A stretch of DNA of 64,000 bases from Luteitalea pratensis (GCF_001618865.1 NZ_CP015136.1:4499001-4563000), one strand, 5' to 3'; shown: positions 16,377 to 26,256, counted from the stretch's first letter. The notes: a model not told the origin generated them from the sequence alone. Numbers and translations: made by a program.

Positions 16377-18260
16377 GTGACTGCTCGTCTGCTTCGTGGC
16401 GCCGTCGCCGCCAGCCTGGCGCTGGCCCTCTGCGGCGCGCCGTGGTCGGCGTACCTGCCCGTTTCCGCAACGGCGGTCAAGGCCGCAGGCACGACGTTCC
16501 CCGTCTCCGAGATCCGCCGTGGACAGGTCGCCGAGGGCGTCACGCGCATGGATGGTGACGAGCGCGTCACCTTCAAGGCACATATCCTGGGCGTCCTCGA
16601 CGGCGTGATCGGGCCCAAACGTCAGGTCATCCTGGCGCGCCTCGAGGGTGCAGGACTCGAGAACACCGGCGTAATCGCCGGGATGAGCGGCAGCCCCGTG
16701 TACATCGACGGCCGCCTCGTCGGCGCGGTCGCCTACTCCATGGGCCAGTTCGCGAAGGCACCCATTGCCGGCATCACCCCGATCGCCGAGATGGAAGACG
16801 CGACAGCCGCGTCCGCGGCGGCGCCCCCGCGCCGGGTGGCGTCCTTTCCGCTCGACACGGCGCTGACGGCCGAGGCACTCCGCGAGGCGTTCCTGGCGTC
16901 GATGCCCGGCCGCGACGGCGTGAACGTCTCCCCCGCCTCGATGCGCGGGTTTGGTCTCGACACCGTCAGCAGCCCTGTCCTTCGCCCGATCGCAACGCCG
17001 CTGGCGATGGCGGGTTTCTCCACCCCGGTCGGTTCGTGGTTGTCGGACACGTTCGCGGCGGCCGGCTTCGCCCCGGTCTCGGGAGGCGCGGGCATGGCCG
17101 TCGCCGAAACCGGCGGTGTGCCAGCTGCAGCGACCACTGCCCCCTTGCAGCCGGGTGATGCCGTCGGCGTCAGTCTCGTGAGCGGCGACCTGTCGCTCGG
17201 CGCCACCGGCACCGTGACGAGCGTCGAGGGCACCCGCGTGCTCGCCTTCGGCCACCCCTTCTTCAACCTCGGCCCGGCGCAGCTGCCGATGACGCGCGCG
17301 CACGTCGTCGCGGTGATTCCGAGCCTGCTCAACTCCATCAAGCTCGCGCAGCTGGGTGAGGTGATGGGCGTGCTGGACCAGGATCGCGCCACCGCGATCG
17401 CCGGCACGCTGGGCGTTCGGCCGCGCACGATTCCACTGACGGTCGCGATGCGCGCCAATGGCGGCACGTCACGGTCGTTCGCGTTCGAAGTTGCCGAGGA
17501 CCAGCTCTTCTCGCCGCTGATCGTGTTTGCCGCCGTCGCCAACGTGCTGCAGTCCTACCAGCGCGAAGTGGGCGTCTCCACCATCCGCATGAAGGGCGCC
17601 GCCGAAATCGGCGCCTCCACACTGCGCATGGACAACGTCTTCGGCGGCGACAGCGCCGTCGTGACGGCCTCGGCGTCGCTGGCCGCGCCGTTGGCCGCGG
17701 TGCTCCGCAGCGATCTCGGCACGCCGAGGATCGGGCGGATCACGCTCGAGGTCGACACCGACGAACGACAGCGATCGACACGCCTGGATCGCGCCTGGAT
17801 CGCGCAACCGCGCCCCCGCGCCGGAGACACGGTCACATTGATGACCGAGACGCGCAGCTTCCGCAGTGCGCCGCAGGTGCAGCGGCTGCAGGTGCCGATT
17901 CCGGCAACCGCCACCGGCACGCTGCAGTTGCAGGTCATCGACGGCACGACGCTCGCCCAGCTCGAGGGACGCCGCCGGTCGCTGGAACAGGCGCGGAGCG
18001 TCGATGAACTCGTCGGCCTGCTCAACCAGGCCAGGCGGGGCGATCGCTGGTACGTGCGCCTCACGCGCCAGGCCCAGGGCTCGGTCGTCAATGGCCGCGA
18101 CTTGCCGGCCCTGCCCGGCAGCGTGATGCAGGTGCTGGGCGCGGCTCCCGGCGTGGTGGCAACCACGCTGGACCAGGACGTCCTCGGGGAATGGGAACTC
18201 CCCGCCGACGCCGTCGCCACCGGGCAGCGCACCATCGCCATCACTCCCATCGTCCCGTAA
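16377..18260 (+). CDS. Exported SpoIVB/S55-peptidase-like protein
   Basis: 627 aa. A signal peptide (residues 1-~37, RLLRGAVAASLALALCGAPW) is followed at ~60-190 by a domain with the SpoIVB S55 hallmark GMSGSPVYIDGRLVGAVAYS, whose first Ser is the expected nucleophile, and later the family's VLAFGHPFFNLGPAQLPM segment. The remaining ~400 residues are beta-rich with no motif I can name. The GTG at 16377 was chosen because it begins at the signal peptide and follows a plausible promoter; in-frame ATGs at 16299 and 16311 would overlap the operator palindrome. The beta-propeller gene follows 7 bp later, so both are probably cotranscribed. Outside spore formers the substrate of such proteins is unknown. 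Confidence 0.8.
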   Translation: MTARLLRGAVAASLALALCGAPWSAYLPVSATAVKAAGTTFPVSEIRRGQVAEGVTRMDGDERVTFKAHILGVLDGVIGPKRQVILARLEGAGLENTGVIAGMSGSPVYIDGRLVGAVAYSMGQFAKAPIAGITPIAEMEDATAASAAAPPRRVASFPLDTALTAEALREAFLASMPGRDGVNVSPASMRGFGLDTVSSPVLRPIATPLAMAGFSTPVGSWLSDTFAAAGFAPVSGGAGMAVAETGGVPAAATTAPLQPGDAVGVSLVSGDLSLGATGTVTSVEGTRVLAFGHPFFNLGPAQLPMTRAHVVAVIPSLLNSIKLAQLGEVMGVLDQDRATAIAGTLGVRPRTIPLTVAMRANGGTSRSFAFEVAEDQLFSPLIVFAAVANVLQSYQREVGVSTIRMKGAAEIGASTLRMDNVFGGDSAVVTASASLAAPLAAVLRSDLGTPRIGRITLEVDTDERQRSTRLDRAWIAQPRPRAGDTVTLMTETRSFRSAPQVQRLQVPIPATATGTLQLQVIDGTTLAQLEGRRRSLEQARSVDELVGLLNQARRGDRWYVRLTRQAQGSVVNGRDLPALPGSVMQVLGAAPGVVATTLDQDVLGEWELPADAVATGQRTIAITPIVP

Positions 18261-18267
18261 GCGCTAA

Positions 18268-20502
18268 ATGACATATTCGTCGAGAGTGTTCATGACGATC
18301 GCCGCCGTGGCGGTGGTCGTCTCGCTGCCCGTGCGGGCCGCTGGTCCGTCGCGCTGGGAAGTCAGCAGCAGCGACCAGTGGATGGCCGGCCGCGGCGAGC
18401 AGGTGGCGGTGACCAGGGATGGCCGGCTGACGCTCGGTCCGGCGGTTCGGGTACTTCACGAGGACGCGGCGCCGGCGCTGTGGACGGCAGCGACCGCGCC
18501 TGACGGCACGCTCTACGTCGGCACCGGCAACGATGGCCAGGTACTGGCGGTGTCGGGCGAGAAGACGCGCGTGTTCTGGGACAGCGAGGAACTGCAGGTC
18601 CATGCGCTCGCGTGGCAGGGCGACGCGCTGCTCGCCGGCACATCGCCTGACGGCAAGGTGTATCGCATCACCCGGGACGGCAACGCCAAGGTGTTCTTCG
18701 ATCCGGAGGAGACCTACGTGTGGGCGATCGCCGTGGACCGCCAGCAGCAGGTGTACGTGGCCACCGGCGGCAAGGGCCGCGTCTATCGCCTGCCGCAGGC
18801 GGGCGGAACCGCGACAACGATCTTCGAGAGCGCCGCGGCCAACGTGACCGCGCTGTCGGTCAACGACGCCGGCGACGTTCTCGTCGGCACCGACAGCCCG
18901 GGACGTCTCTATCGGGTGCCCGCCGGCGGTAAGCCATTCGCCCTGCTCGACGGCCCCTACTCGCAGGTCCAGGCGATCCGGCCCGGCGCCAACGGCATCA
19001 CGTGGATCCTGGCGGTCTCGCCCGGGGCGACACCCACGGCAACGCCGGCCCCGCCAGCCCCCATCAGCGCCACGCCGACCCCGCAGGTCAGCACGGAAGT
19101 GACCGTCGTCGCCATCGGCGACTCGACCTCGGTGAGTGCGGCGCCCGCGGCCAGCGTCAGCAGTGTGTCGGGCGCGACCAGCAGTGGCGCGAAGGGCGCC
19201 GTTTTTCGCCTCGGTGCCGACGGCCTGGTAGACACGTACTGGGAGGCGACCGGCGAGCTCCCGTTCGACCTGTTGCCAACGCCGTCAGGGCGCCTGCTCG
19301 TGTCGGCCGACAACGGCGTCGTCTACGCGCTCGATGGCGATCCCGTGCGCACGGCTCGCATCGCGCAGGTGCCTGGCCGGCAGCTGACGCGCATCCTGCC
19401 GCGCGGTGACCGGTTCCTCGTCACGGCGTCCAATCCCGGCAAGATCCTGGAACTCGCGGGTACGTCGGCGCCCACCGGGAGCTACACGTCGGAGGTGAAG
19501 GACGCCACGACGGGCGCCAGCTGGGGACTGCTCCGATGGGAAGGCACGCGGCCGGCCGGCAGCACCATCACCTTCGCGACACGGAGCGGCAACACATCGA
19601 CGCCAGACGAGACCTGGGCCGACTGGGTGCCGGTCCGCGACGACGAGGGGGTCCAGCGTATCGCCAGCCCACCGGCGAGGTACCTGCAATGGAAGGTCGA
19701 TCTCGCCGGCGCACCCGTGCTCGACCAGGTGACGCTCACATACCTGCCGCGGAACCAGCGTCCGCGCCTGACCAGCCTCACCATCCACCCGCCTGGCGTC
19801 GTTTTCCAGCAGCCCTATGCCACGCAGGAACCGCCCGACCTCGCAGGATACCTGTCCACGACGCCGGCACCGGCGCGCGATCAGGCCATCGCGGCGGCGA
19901 CGCAGACGGCAACGGCGGCGCCCGTCGGCCGGAGGCTGTACCAGAAGGGATTCCAGACCTTCCAGTGGGAATCCACCGACCCCGACAAGGACGACTTGCG
20001 CTACGAGGTCGCGGTGCGTCGGGTCGGGGCTGACGACTGGCGCGTGCTCGCGCGTGAACTCGTGGGGACGGTCTACGCGTGGGACACGTCACTGCTGCCG
20101 GACGGTCGCTATGTCGTGCGCGTCATCGCCGCCGACAACCGCGCCAATCCGGACGCGACCGCCCTGCAGGGCGAGCGCGAGAGCGGGCCGCTGACGATCG
20201 ACAACACGCCACCCACCGTGCAGATCACCAACGCGGGGACTGCCGCGTCGAGCGCCAGCCTGGCCTTCGAAGTCACCGATGCCGCGTCGACCCTCGACCG
20301 GGTCGACGTACTCCTGGGGAATGGACAATGGCGGCCGGTGTTCCCGGTGGACGGCGCACTCGACGGGTTGCGCGAGCGTTTCAGCATCCCGCTGGCGACG
20401 CTTGGCGACGGGCCCGTCGTGCTGCGGGCCACCGACAGCCTCGGCAACCTCGCGACGCTCGAAGTGCGAGCGCAGAAGGCCGCAGCCGCACCCCGCGAAT
20501 AG
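18268..20502 (+). CDS. Exported beta-propeller protein
   Basis: 744 aa with an N-terminal signal peptide (VFMTIAAVAVVVSLPVRA; an ATG at residue 9 is an alternative start). Residues ~60-400 show repeated blades with the pattern G-x-L-Y-V-G-T-G-x-x-G-x-V-Y/L (for example LYVGTGNDGQVLAV, VYVATGGKGRVYRL, VLVGTDSPGRLYRV), interrupted by a Pro/Thr/Ala-rich linker near 255-300. The C-terminal third has Ig/fibronectin-like strands (YEVAVRRVGADDWRVLARELVG, DGRYVVRVIAAD). Probably an extracytoplasmic binding or scaffold protein. No catalytic residues recognised. Seven bases after the S55-like gene. Confidence 0.75.
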   Translation: MTYSSRVFMTIAAVAVVVSLPVRAAGPSRWEVSSSDQWMAGRGEQVAVTRDGRLTLGPAVRVLHEDAAPALWTAATAPDGTLYVGTGNDGQVLAVSGEKTRVFWDSEELQVHALAWQGDALLAGTSPDGKVYRITRDGNAKVFFDPEETYVWAIAVDRQQQVYVATGGKGRVYRLPQAGGTATTIFESAAANVTALSVNDAGDVLVGTDSPGRLYRVPAGGKPFALLDGPYSQVQAIRPGANGITWILAVSPGATPTATPAPPAPISATPTPQVSTEVTVVAIGDSTSVSAAPAASVSSVSGATSSGAKGAVFRLGADGLVDTYWEATGELPFDLLPTPSGRLLVSADNGVVYALDGDPVRTARIAQVPGRQLTRILPRGDRFLVTASNPGKILELAGTSAPTGSYTSEVKDATTGASWGLLRWEGTRPAGSTITFATRSGNTSTPDETWADWVPVRDDEGVQRIASPPARYLQWKVDLAGAPVLDQVTLTYLPRNQRPRLTSLTIHPPGVVFQQPYATQEPPDLAGYLSTTPAPARDQAIAAATQTATAAPVGRRLYQKGFQTFQWESTDPDKDDLRYEVAVRRVGADDWRVLARELVGTVYAWDTSLLPDGRYVVRVIAADNRANPDATALQGERESGPLTIDNTPPTVQITNAGTAASSASLAFEVTDAASTLDRVDVLLGNGQWRPVFPVDGALDGLRERFSIPLATLGDGPVVLRATDSLGNLATLEVRAQKAAAAPRE

Positions 20503-20518
20503 ACGGTCGAGCCGCCGC

Positions 20519-21322
20519 CTAGGTCGAGATGTCGGAGGCGACCCGGTGGGCCGATTGCGGCTTGATGATCGGCGGACGCACGGTGGTGTGGCTCACGAGC
20601 CAGACCAGGCTCACGGCCACCGGGCTGCCGGCGCGGCTCGCGGGATGGAAGCGTGCGGCGTCCTCCAGCGACTGCACCAGCCGCAGGTTGGGCGTGCCTT
20701 CGAGCTGCTGCGTCTGCTCGATACGCCCTTCGCGGGTCACGACCCCGGAGATCGCCAATTCGACGTCCTGGTCGGTGGCGAGCGTGAGATCGCTCGCGAG
20801 CATCAGCGGCATCACCGCCTCGGCCGAGACCCGCGGAGCCTGCATACCTGGCGCGAGCGGCAACGGCTCCAGGTCGGTGCCCGCCATCGCCATCGTCGTC
20901 ACCATCGCGCGCAGCGAGTCGGCGCGTTCGGCGGCCGGCGCCAGCAGAACGATGCCAGCGGCCAACCCAGCGCACACGACCACGGCGGCGGTCGCGCACA
21001 GGCCCGCCCACACGAGATGCATGTCGTCGAAGGCGTCGCGCACCCGCACTGGCCACGACTGCTCCTGCTCGGCCAGCACCCGGCTCACGACCGCGCCGGC
21101 GAGTCCGTGCGCCACCGGCTCGTCGCCGACGGCCGCCGATACCACCGCCGCCTGGTGACGCAGGAGTTGCCCGAGTTGGTCGAGTTCGTCGAGCGCGCGC
21201 CGGCAGGACGCGCAGTGATTCAGGTGCTGTGTAACGTCGAGGTTTTCCGCAACAGGCAGTTCGCCGTCGCGGAACGCCGACAACTGCTCCTTGATGGTCG
21301 TACAGGAATCCAGACTTGTCAC
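20519..21322 (-). CDS. Transmembrane anti-sigma factor with TonB-like C-terminal domain
   Basis: 267 aa. The cytoplasmic N-terminus carries the zinc-binding anti-sigma motif H-x3-C-x2-C (HLNHCASC, residues ~30-40). One membrane segment follows at ~100-122 (AGLCATAAVVVCAGLAAGIVL). The extracytoplasmic remainder ends in a stretch (VVTREGRIEQTQQLEGTPNL, then AARFHPASRAGSPVAVSLVW) that matches the TonB C-terminal pattern of a GxV strand, a leucine helix and F-x-PA-x-x-x-G-x-PV. GTG at 21322 overlaps the sigma-factor stop (GTGA). It would hold the adjacent ECF sigma factor until an envelope signal is received. Confidence 0.82.
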   Translation of the reverse strand: MTSLDSCTTIKEQLSAFRDGELPVAENLDVTQHLNHCASCRRALDELDQLGQLLRHQAAVVSAAVGDEPVAHGLAGAVVSRVLAEQEQSWPVRVRDAFDDMHLVWAGLCATAAVVVCAGLAAGIVLLAPAAERADSLRAMVTTMAMAGTDLEPLPLAPGMQAPRVSAEAVMPLMLASDLTLATDQDVELAISGVVTREGRIEQTQQLEGTPNLRLVQSLEDAARFHPASRAGSPVAVSLVWLVSHTTVRPPIIKPQSAHRVASDIST

Positions 21323-21912
21323 TGCTGCAACTCCGCCCGAAGCAGCTGGCGCGCACGCGCCAGCCGTGACTTGACCGTTCCCACCGCCACGTTCAGCGAG
21401 TACCCGATCTCCTCGTAACTGAGGCCGTCGATTTCGCGCAGGATGAGGGCCGTCCGCTGATCGAACGGCAGGTCGCGCAACGCCTGCCAGACGCGATCGG
21501 CCTGTTCTTTCTGTCTCAGTAACCGCTCCGGTCCGCATTCGTCGCGTGGCGACGCGAGTTCTCCGTGCTCGGACACGTGTACGTCCAGCGGTACCTGCGC
21601 CGACTGGAAGCGCCGGCGCCACCAGCGTTGCCGGTTGCGTGCCTGGTTGACGACGATGCGGTAGATCCAGGTGCGGAGGGCGGACTGGCCGCGGAACCGA
21701 TCGAGCATCCTGAAGACCGTCAGGAACACGTCCTGCGACAGGTCCAATGCCTCCTCCTTGTCGCCAAGGAGATGGAAGGCCAGCTGGTACACCATGCGTT
21801 GGTGGCTCTCGACCAGTTCGGTGCATGCCGGTTCGTCGCCGGCAAGGCATCGCGAGACCAGGGCAGCCTCGGCGTCACTGACGCCTGCCCAATCGAGCGT
21901 GACGGGCTTCAT
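21319..21912 (-). CDS. ECF RNA polymerase sigma factor
   Basis: 197 aa, RpoE/SigE type. Region 2 runs from about residue 25 to 95 (HQRMVYQLAFHLLGDKEEA, DLSQDVFLTVFRML, TWIYRIVVNQARNRQRWW) and region 4 from ~135 to 195 (LPFDQRTALILREIDGLSYE, then a helix-turn-helix ending VKSRLARARQLLR). The ATG at 21912 is preceded by GGGGAA at a suitable distance. It is followed by its anti-sigma gene with a 4-bp overlap, the standard arrangement for autoregulated envelope-stress modules. Targets are unknown. Confidence 0.92.
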   Translation of the reverse strand: MKPVTLDWAGVSDAEAALVSRCLAGDEPACTELVESHQRMVYQLAFHLLGDKEEALDLSQDVFLTVFRMLDRFRGQSALRTWIYRIVVNQARNRQRWWRRRFQSAQVPLDVHVSEHGELASPRDECGPERLLRQKEQADRVWQALRDLPFDQRTALILREIDGLSYEEIGYSLNVAVGTVKSRLARARQLLRAELQQ

Positions 21913-22086
21913 CGAAAGTTCCCCTGCCACCCTGCGGTCACCTCCTGAGCGTACCGATGTCTGGTTGGACACCGCAACTGGTGAATTGTTCCGGTTGACT
22001 TGGCCCGACACATTCCTGGGACAAGTGGTCCGTGGCGGGGCGCGCCGCTGGCCGGCGCGAATTCGTGGGATGTAGCCGCGGGGCTT

Positions 22087-22113
22087 CCGCCTTCGCCGAG
22101 GCTGCGGCGGGCA
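22087..22113. repeat. Dispersed palindromic element, copy 3
   Basis: CCGCCTTCGCCGAGGCTGCGG followed by CGGGCA, matching the copies at 4558 and 11057. It is part of a 22020-22160 stretch without genes that has further GC-rich inverted repeats (CCGCTGGCCGG, GACAAGT twice) between the sigma factor start and the dppC end. Confidence 0.65.
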
Positions 22114-22177
22114 GGTCGTCCCGCGGGCAGTGCGCCGGACAAGTCGGGCGCCTACGGGATTCGTTGCCGGAACGGCA

Positions 22178-22975
22178 TCACTTGAGCCGCCTGGGGTCGA
22201 TCCGGTCCCGCAGGCCGTCGCCGAGGAAATTGAAGCCCAGCACCAGCAGGGCGATGGCCAGCCCCGGAAAGATGGTCAGGTGCGGCGCGTCCATCAGATG
22301 ACTGCGGCCCGCGTCGAGCATTGCGCCCCAGCTCGGCGTCGGTGGCTGCACGCCGAGGCCAAGGAAGCTCAGGGACGCCTCGGCGACGATGGCGCCTGCC
22401 ATCCCGAGCGTGGCCTGCACGAGCACGGCGGGATAGGCGAACGGCAGCACGTGCCTGACCAAAACACGAGGGGCCGACGCGCCCAGGCTCCGCGCCGCCT
22501 GCACGTACTCGAACTCTCGCGCCTTGAGCACCTGGCCGCGTACCAGACGCGCGTAGCCCACCCAACCGATCGTGGCCAGGGCGATCACCACGTTGCGCAG
22601 GCTCGGGCCGAGCGCCGCCACGAGCGCAATCGCCAGCAGGATGCCGGGAAACGCCATCAGCACGTCGATCACGCGCCCGATGAGCGTGTCGGCCCATCCG
22701 CCTGCGTAGCCGGCGATGCCGCCGACCACGAGGCCCACAAGCGCGGACACCGAGACCACCGACACGCCGACGATCAGCGAGATGCGCGCGCCGGCGACGA
22801 GCCGGGCGAGGATGTCGCGCCCGAGTTCGTCGAGCCCGAACGGATGCGCCAGCGTCGGACCGGCGAGACGGAGGGCCAGCTCCTGCGACCGCGGATCGGC
22901 GGGCACGAGCCAGGGGCCGAGCACCGCCGCCGCGAGGGCGACGACCACCAATGTGACCCCGATCCGCAGGTTCAT
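22178..22975 (-). CDS. dppC: ABC peptide/nickel-type transporter permease (DppC family)
   Basis: 265 aa integral inner-membrane permease with about six predicted helices (first at 5-22, [18 protein letters not shown]). The N-terminal [22 protein letters not shown] motif is the DppC/OppC signature, and the EAA loop that contacts the ATPase is [26 protein letters not shown] at 22975 overlaps the dppB stop. No substrate-binding protein or ATPase gene is present in the window, so partners are elsewhere or shared. Confidence 0.93.
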   Translation of the reverse strand: MNLRIGVTLVVVALAAAVLGPWLVPADPRSQELALRLAGPTLAHPFGLDELGRDILARLVAGARISLIVGVSVVSVSALVGLVVGGIAGYAGGWADTLIGRVIDVLMAFPGILLAIALVAALGPSLRNVVIALATIGWVGYARLVRGQVLKAREFEYVQAARSLGASAPRVLVRHVLPFAYPAVLVQATLGMAGAIVAEASLSFLGLGVQPPTPSWGAMLDAGRSHLMDAPHLTIFPGLAIALLVLGFNFLGDGLRDRIDPRRLK

Positions 22976-23931
22976 TCGTAGCGGATCCTCGGATCGGCCA
23001 GGCCATACGCGAGGTCGGTGAGCAGGTTGACCGCCACGTACGTCACGGCGATCAGCAGGATGCACCCTTGCACCATCGGGTAGTCGCGGAACTGGATGGA
23101 CTGGATCAGCAGGCGGCCGAGTCCCGGCCAGGCAAAGATCGTCTCGGTGATGATGGTGCCGGTCAGCACCGCCCCGAACTGCAGGCCGACGATCGTGATG
23201 ATCGGAATCAGCCCGTTCCGCAGAGCGTGGCGCAACACCGTGCGGCGCGTCGACAGTCCGCGCGACCGCGCCGCCCGCACGTACAGTTCCTTCAATTCCT
23301 CGACGAGACTCGCCCGCGTCATCCGCGCCAGAATCGCCGCGAGCGCGAGGCCGAGCGTGAGAGCAGGCAGCACCAGATACGCCGGTGGCACGCGAGGCAC
23401 CGACCCGATCAGGAACTCGGCCGACGGCCCACGGCCCGAGATCGGCAGCCAGCCCAGGTAGACGCCGAACAACAACGCGAGCAGCGGACCGAGCCAGAAA
23501 TTCGGCATCGACACCCCGACCAGGGCGAGGGCCATCGCGACGTTGTCCACCCAGGTGTCGGCGCGCACCGCCGCGATGATGCCGAGCGGCACGGCGACGA
23601 CCAGCGCGACGATCATCGCGGTCACGGCCAGCAGCACCGTCGCGCCGAGCTTCTCGGACAATTCGGTCGTCACCGGCCTCCCGGTCCGCAGCGACTGGCC
23701 GAGGCGCCCGCGCACGGCATCGGACAGGAAACGGCCGTACTGCGTGGGCAGCGGGTCGTCCAGGCCCAGCCTGGCGCGCAGCGCGGAGACATCGGCCGGA
23801 GTGGCGGCCTCGCCGAGCATCGAGACGGCTGGGTCCCCGGGCACGAGGTGGATCAGGGCAAACACCAGGGTCGCGACCCCCAGCAGCACGGGGACGGTGA
23901 GCAGCAACCGCCGGGTGAGGAAACGCAACAT
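22972..23931 (-). CDS. dppB: ABC peptide/nickel-type transporter permease (DppB family)
   Basis: 319 aa permease, partner of DppC. First helix LLLTVPVLLGVATLVFALIH with the family's HLVPGDPA segment right after it; EAA loop YVRAARSRGLSTRRTVLRHAL; conserved end [14 protein letters not shown]. It starts 10 bp after the stop of the sigma-54 activator and overlaps dppC by 4 bp, so regulator and permeases form one transcript. Confidence 0.94.
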   Translation of the reverse strand: MLRFLTRRLLLTVPVLLGVATLVFALIHLVPGDPAVSMLGEAATPADVSALRARLGLDDPLPTQYGRFLSDAVRGRLGQSLRTGRPVTTELSEKLGATVLLAVTAMIVALVVAVPLGIIAAVRADTWVDNVAMALALVGVSMPNFWLGPLLALLFGVYLGWLPISGRGPSAEFLIGSVPRVPPAYLVLPALTLGLALAAILARMTRASLVEELKELYVRAARSRGLSTRRTVLRHALRNGLIPIITIVGLQFGAVLTGTIITETIFAWPGLGRLLIQSIQFRDYPMVQGCILLIAVTYVAVNLLTDLAYGLADPRIRYE

Positions 23932-23940
23932 GAGCGGCCG

Positions 23941-26127
23941 CTATGGTAGTCGAGAGCCCGCTTCCTCTTCGTCCAGGCCAAGCCGGCGCACCAGCTTGCT
24001 GAGGCCCTGCCGCGTGAGCCCGAGGTCCCGGGCCGCGAGTGAGGAGCGCCCGCCCGCGCGGGTCAGGGCCTCGCGGACGTAGCTTGCCTCGAACTCGCGC
24101 CGGGCGGCGTCGAGGCCTGACCGGCCCGCGTAGCAGGCCGAGGGCTGCACGCCGCGGACGTCTGCCGGAAGGTCGTCGACGCCGACACGTCCGCGCGGCG
24201 GCACGCGCACCGCCAGCGCCGCCAGCGTGTTCTGCAGTTGGCGGACGTTGCCTGGCCAGTCGTGCCGCGCGAGGGCTTCGAGCACGGGTGCGTCCAGGCG
24301 GGCACGACTCCCGACGCGCGCGGTGCAGTCGTGCCAGAAGTGCCGTGCCAGCATAGGGATATCGTCGCGCCGCTCGCGCAGGGCCGGCATCCGCACACGC
24401 ACGACGTCGAGGCGGTAGAACAGGTCGGCCCGAAAGGTGCCGCGGCGCACGGCCTCTTCGAGCGACACGTTGGTCGCGGCGATCATCCGCACATCGACGC
24501 GACGGGCCTGGTTCTCGCCCACTCGACGCACCTCGCCGTCCTGCAGCACCCGGAGCAGCTTGGCCTGGGCACGTCCACCGAGTTCTCCCACCTCGTCGAG
24601 GAACAACGTCCCCCCATCCGCTTCGTCGAACAGGCCGGCACGATCGGCAGCCGCGCCCGTGAAGGCGCCTCGCACGTGGCCGAACAACTCCGACTCGATC
24701 AGCTCGTCTGGCAAGGCCGCGCAGTTGATCGCCGAACACCGCCGATGGCGGCGCTGCCCGAGCGCGTGAATCGCGCGCGCGGCGAGCTCCTTGCCGCACC
24801 CGCTCTCGCCGCGGATCAACACCGGGAAGGGCGCGCGGGCGGCCAGGGCGATCTGCGCGCGCACGTCGCGCATGACGACGCTGTCGCCGACGAGCGTGTG
24901 TTCGAGGCCGGGTGCGACGGCCGGAACGACAGGCCCAGGCACGTCGACGCGACCGGCCACGAGCCTGGCGAACACCGTCAGCAGTGACTGGCGCGACTGC
25001 CCGGTGTCGCGGGTGGGCCAACACGCGTAGACGCACACGGTCGCATCGTGGTCCAGTGCTTGTTTCCCCACCGCGTGCCACCCATGCGCGGAAGCCAGTG
25101 CTTCGGGCGCGTCGGCCCGGCACAGCTGCCGCCACGCCAGGATCGAGTCTCCGGGTGGCCCATCGCTCGCCAGCAGGCGCGGTTCACCGTTTCGGGCCAC
25201 GAGGATGGCGGCGTGTTCGGCCTGGGCGTGCTGTCGCACGGCCCGGCATGCGACGACGAGCGCGTCCTCGTCGCGGCGAACCTCCTCGAGCTGCGCACTG
25301 ATGTCGAGCAGTTCCAGATGGGTCATGCGATCACGACCTCCAGCGGACGGCAGGATGGCGACCAGCGAAGGACAGTGCGGCGCGCGGTCGATCGCGCGCA
25401 GGGCCCGACGCAGTTGTCGCGTGTGGGCAGCCACCACGTGCGTGCCGTGGCGCCACATCGGTTGCGACAGACGAGACGACGGCGGCGTGTCTGCGATCCA
25501 GGCCTCGGGCAAGGCGATCGTCACGGCCAGCATCGACACCCGACCGCCGCGCTTCACCCACGATTCCGCGCTCGCAGCGCCTGCGGCCAGCGACGCGTCC
25601 GTGCCACCAATCAACAGCGGCGGCCACTGCGCCGCCGGCGCAGTGCCGAGCACGGCCAGCCATGGCGCCAGCACGGGCACGAGGCCGCCCGCGCGCGCGG
25701 CTGCGGCGCGTCGGCACCACCCGCCCGCGCCGGTCGTGCGCGTCAGCCCGATGGAGCCAGGCGAAAGCTCCCCCCAGGCCGGTGCTGGTGCCGGAGCCGC
25801 GAGCGCCCACGGCGGGTCGGCAGCCGCAATCGTCACCACACGCTCCGTCCATCGGCCCAGCCAGTCCTGCGTGAGCCAGGCGTCCAGCACGACGTGACTG
25901 CCGTCGCCTGACGGACTGCCCGGCGCCGGCGAGGTCCATGCCGATGCCGAGTCCCGGGCGATCGGCCGGCTCCCCAGGAGCGCAGGACGCCCCGTCGCCA
26001 GGTCCACCAGGCCCGTCGCGGTCTCGAGCAACCGCCCGCAGCGGAGCGCGCCGAGCGGCAAGGGGCGACCGGACCAGTCCATGCCCCCGGTCCGAGCAAG
26101 CGCCTCGCCAGCCCTCGGTGCGGGCAA
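23941..26127 (-). CDS. Sigma-54-dependent transcriptional activator with unusual N-terminus
   Basis: About 728 aa (start uncertain; the Met at residue 16 is an alternative). The C-terminal half is a bona fide bacterial enhancer-binding protein: Walker A GESGCGKE, the sigma-54-contacting loop GAFTGA, Walker B GGTLFLDEVGEL, second region of homology and a Fis-type helix-turn-helix at the end (SSLAARDLGLTRQGLSKLVR). The first ~380 residues have no receiver domain; residues ~260-380 look GAF-like, and the Ala/Trp-rich segment before is unrecognised. Being upstream of dppBC in the same transcript suggests it senses a transported solute, but no GG-N10-GC promoter was found next to these genes. Confidence 0.85.
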   Translation of the reverse strand: MPAPRAGEALARTGGMDWSGRPLPLGALRCGRLLETATGLVDLATGRPALLGSRPIARDSASAWTSPAPGSPSGDGSHVVLDAWLTQDWLGRWTERVVTIAAADPPWALAAPAPAPAWGELSPGSIGLTRTTGAGGWCRRAAAARAGGLVPVLAPWLAVLGTAPAAQWPPLLIGGTDASLAAGAASAESWVKRGGRVSMLAVTIALPEAWIADTPPSSRLSQPMWRHGTHVVAAHTRQLRRALRAIDRAPHCPSLVAILPSAGGRDRMTHLELLDISAQLEEVRRDEDALVVACRAVRQHAQAEHAAILVARNGEPRLLASDGPPGDSILAWRQLCRADAPEALASAHGWHAVGKQALDHDATVCVYACWPTRDTGQSRQSLLTVFARLVAGRVDVPGPVVPAVAPGLEHTLVGDSVVMRDVRAQIALAARAPFPVLIRGESGCGKELAARAIHALGQRRHRRCSAINCAALPDELIESELFGHVRGAFTGAAADRAGLFDEADGGTLFLDEVGELGGRAQAKLLRVLQDGEVRRVGENQARRVDVRMIAATNVSLEEAVRRGTFRADLFYRLDVVRVRMPALRERRDDIPMLARHFWHDCTARVGSRARLDAPVLEALARHDWPGNVRQLQNTLAALAVRVPPRGRVGVDDLPADVRGVQPSACYAGRSGLDAARREFEASYVREALTRAGGRSSLAARDLGLTRQGLSKLVRRLGLDEEEAGSRLP

Positions 26128-26256
26128 TCCGGCGCGAATCGCTCGCGCACGGCGTTGCGAGTGCGAAATCTGCGCAGGACCCGCGTTCCACGCGCCGCAG
26201 GAAGTACCACCGCGGTGCCGCCCCGGCGACCACCGGGCGTGTAGAATCGGCGGTTG

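Noticed and set aside
22178-25135. 985-codon continuous frame covering dppC, dppB region and part of the activator
   Set aside because: Only its last 265 codons (from 22975) encode a protein family; the remainder is the wrong frame of dppB and of the activator gene.
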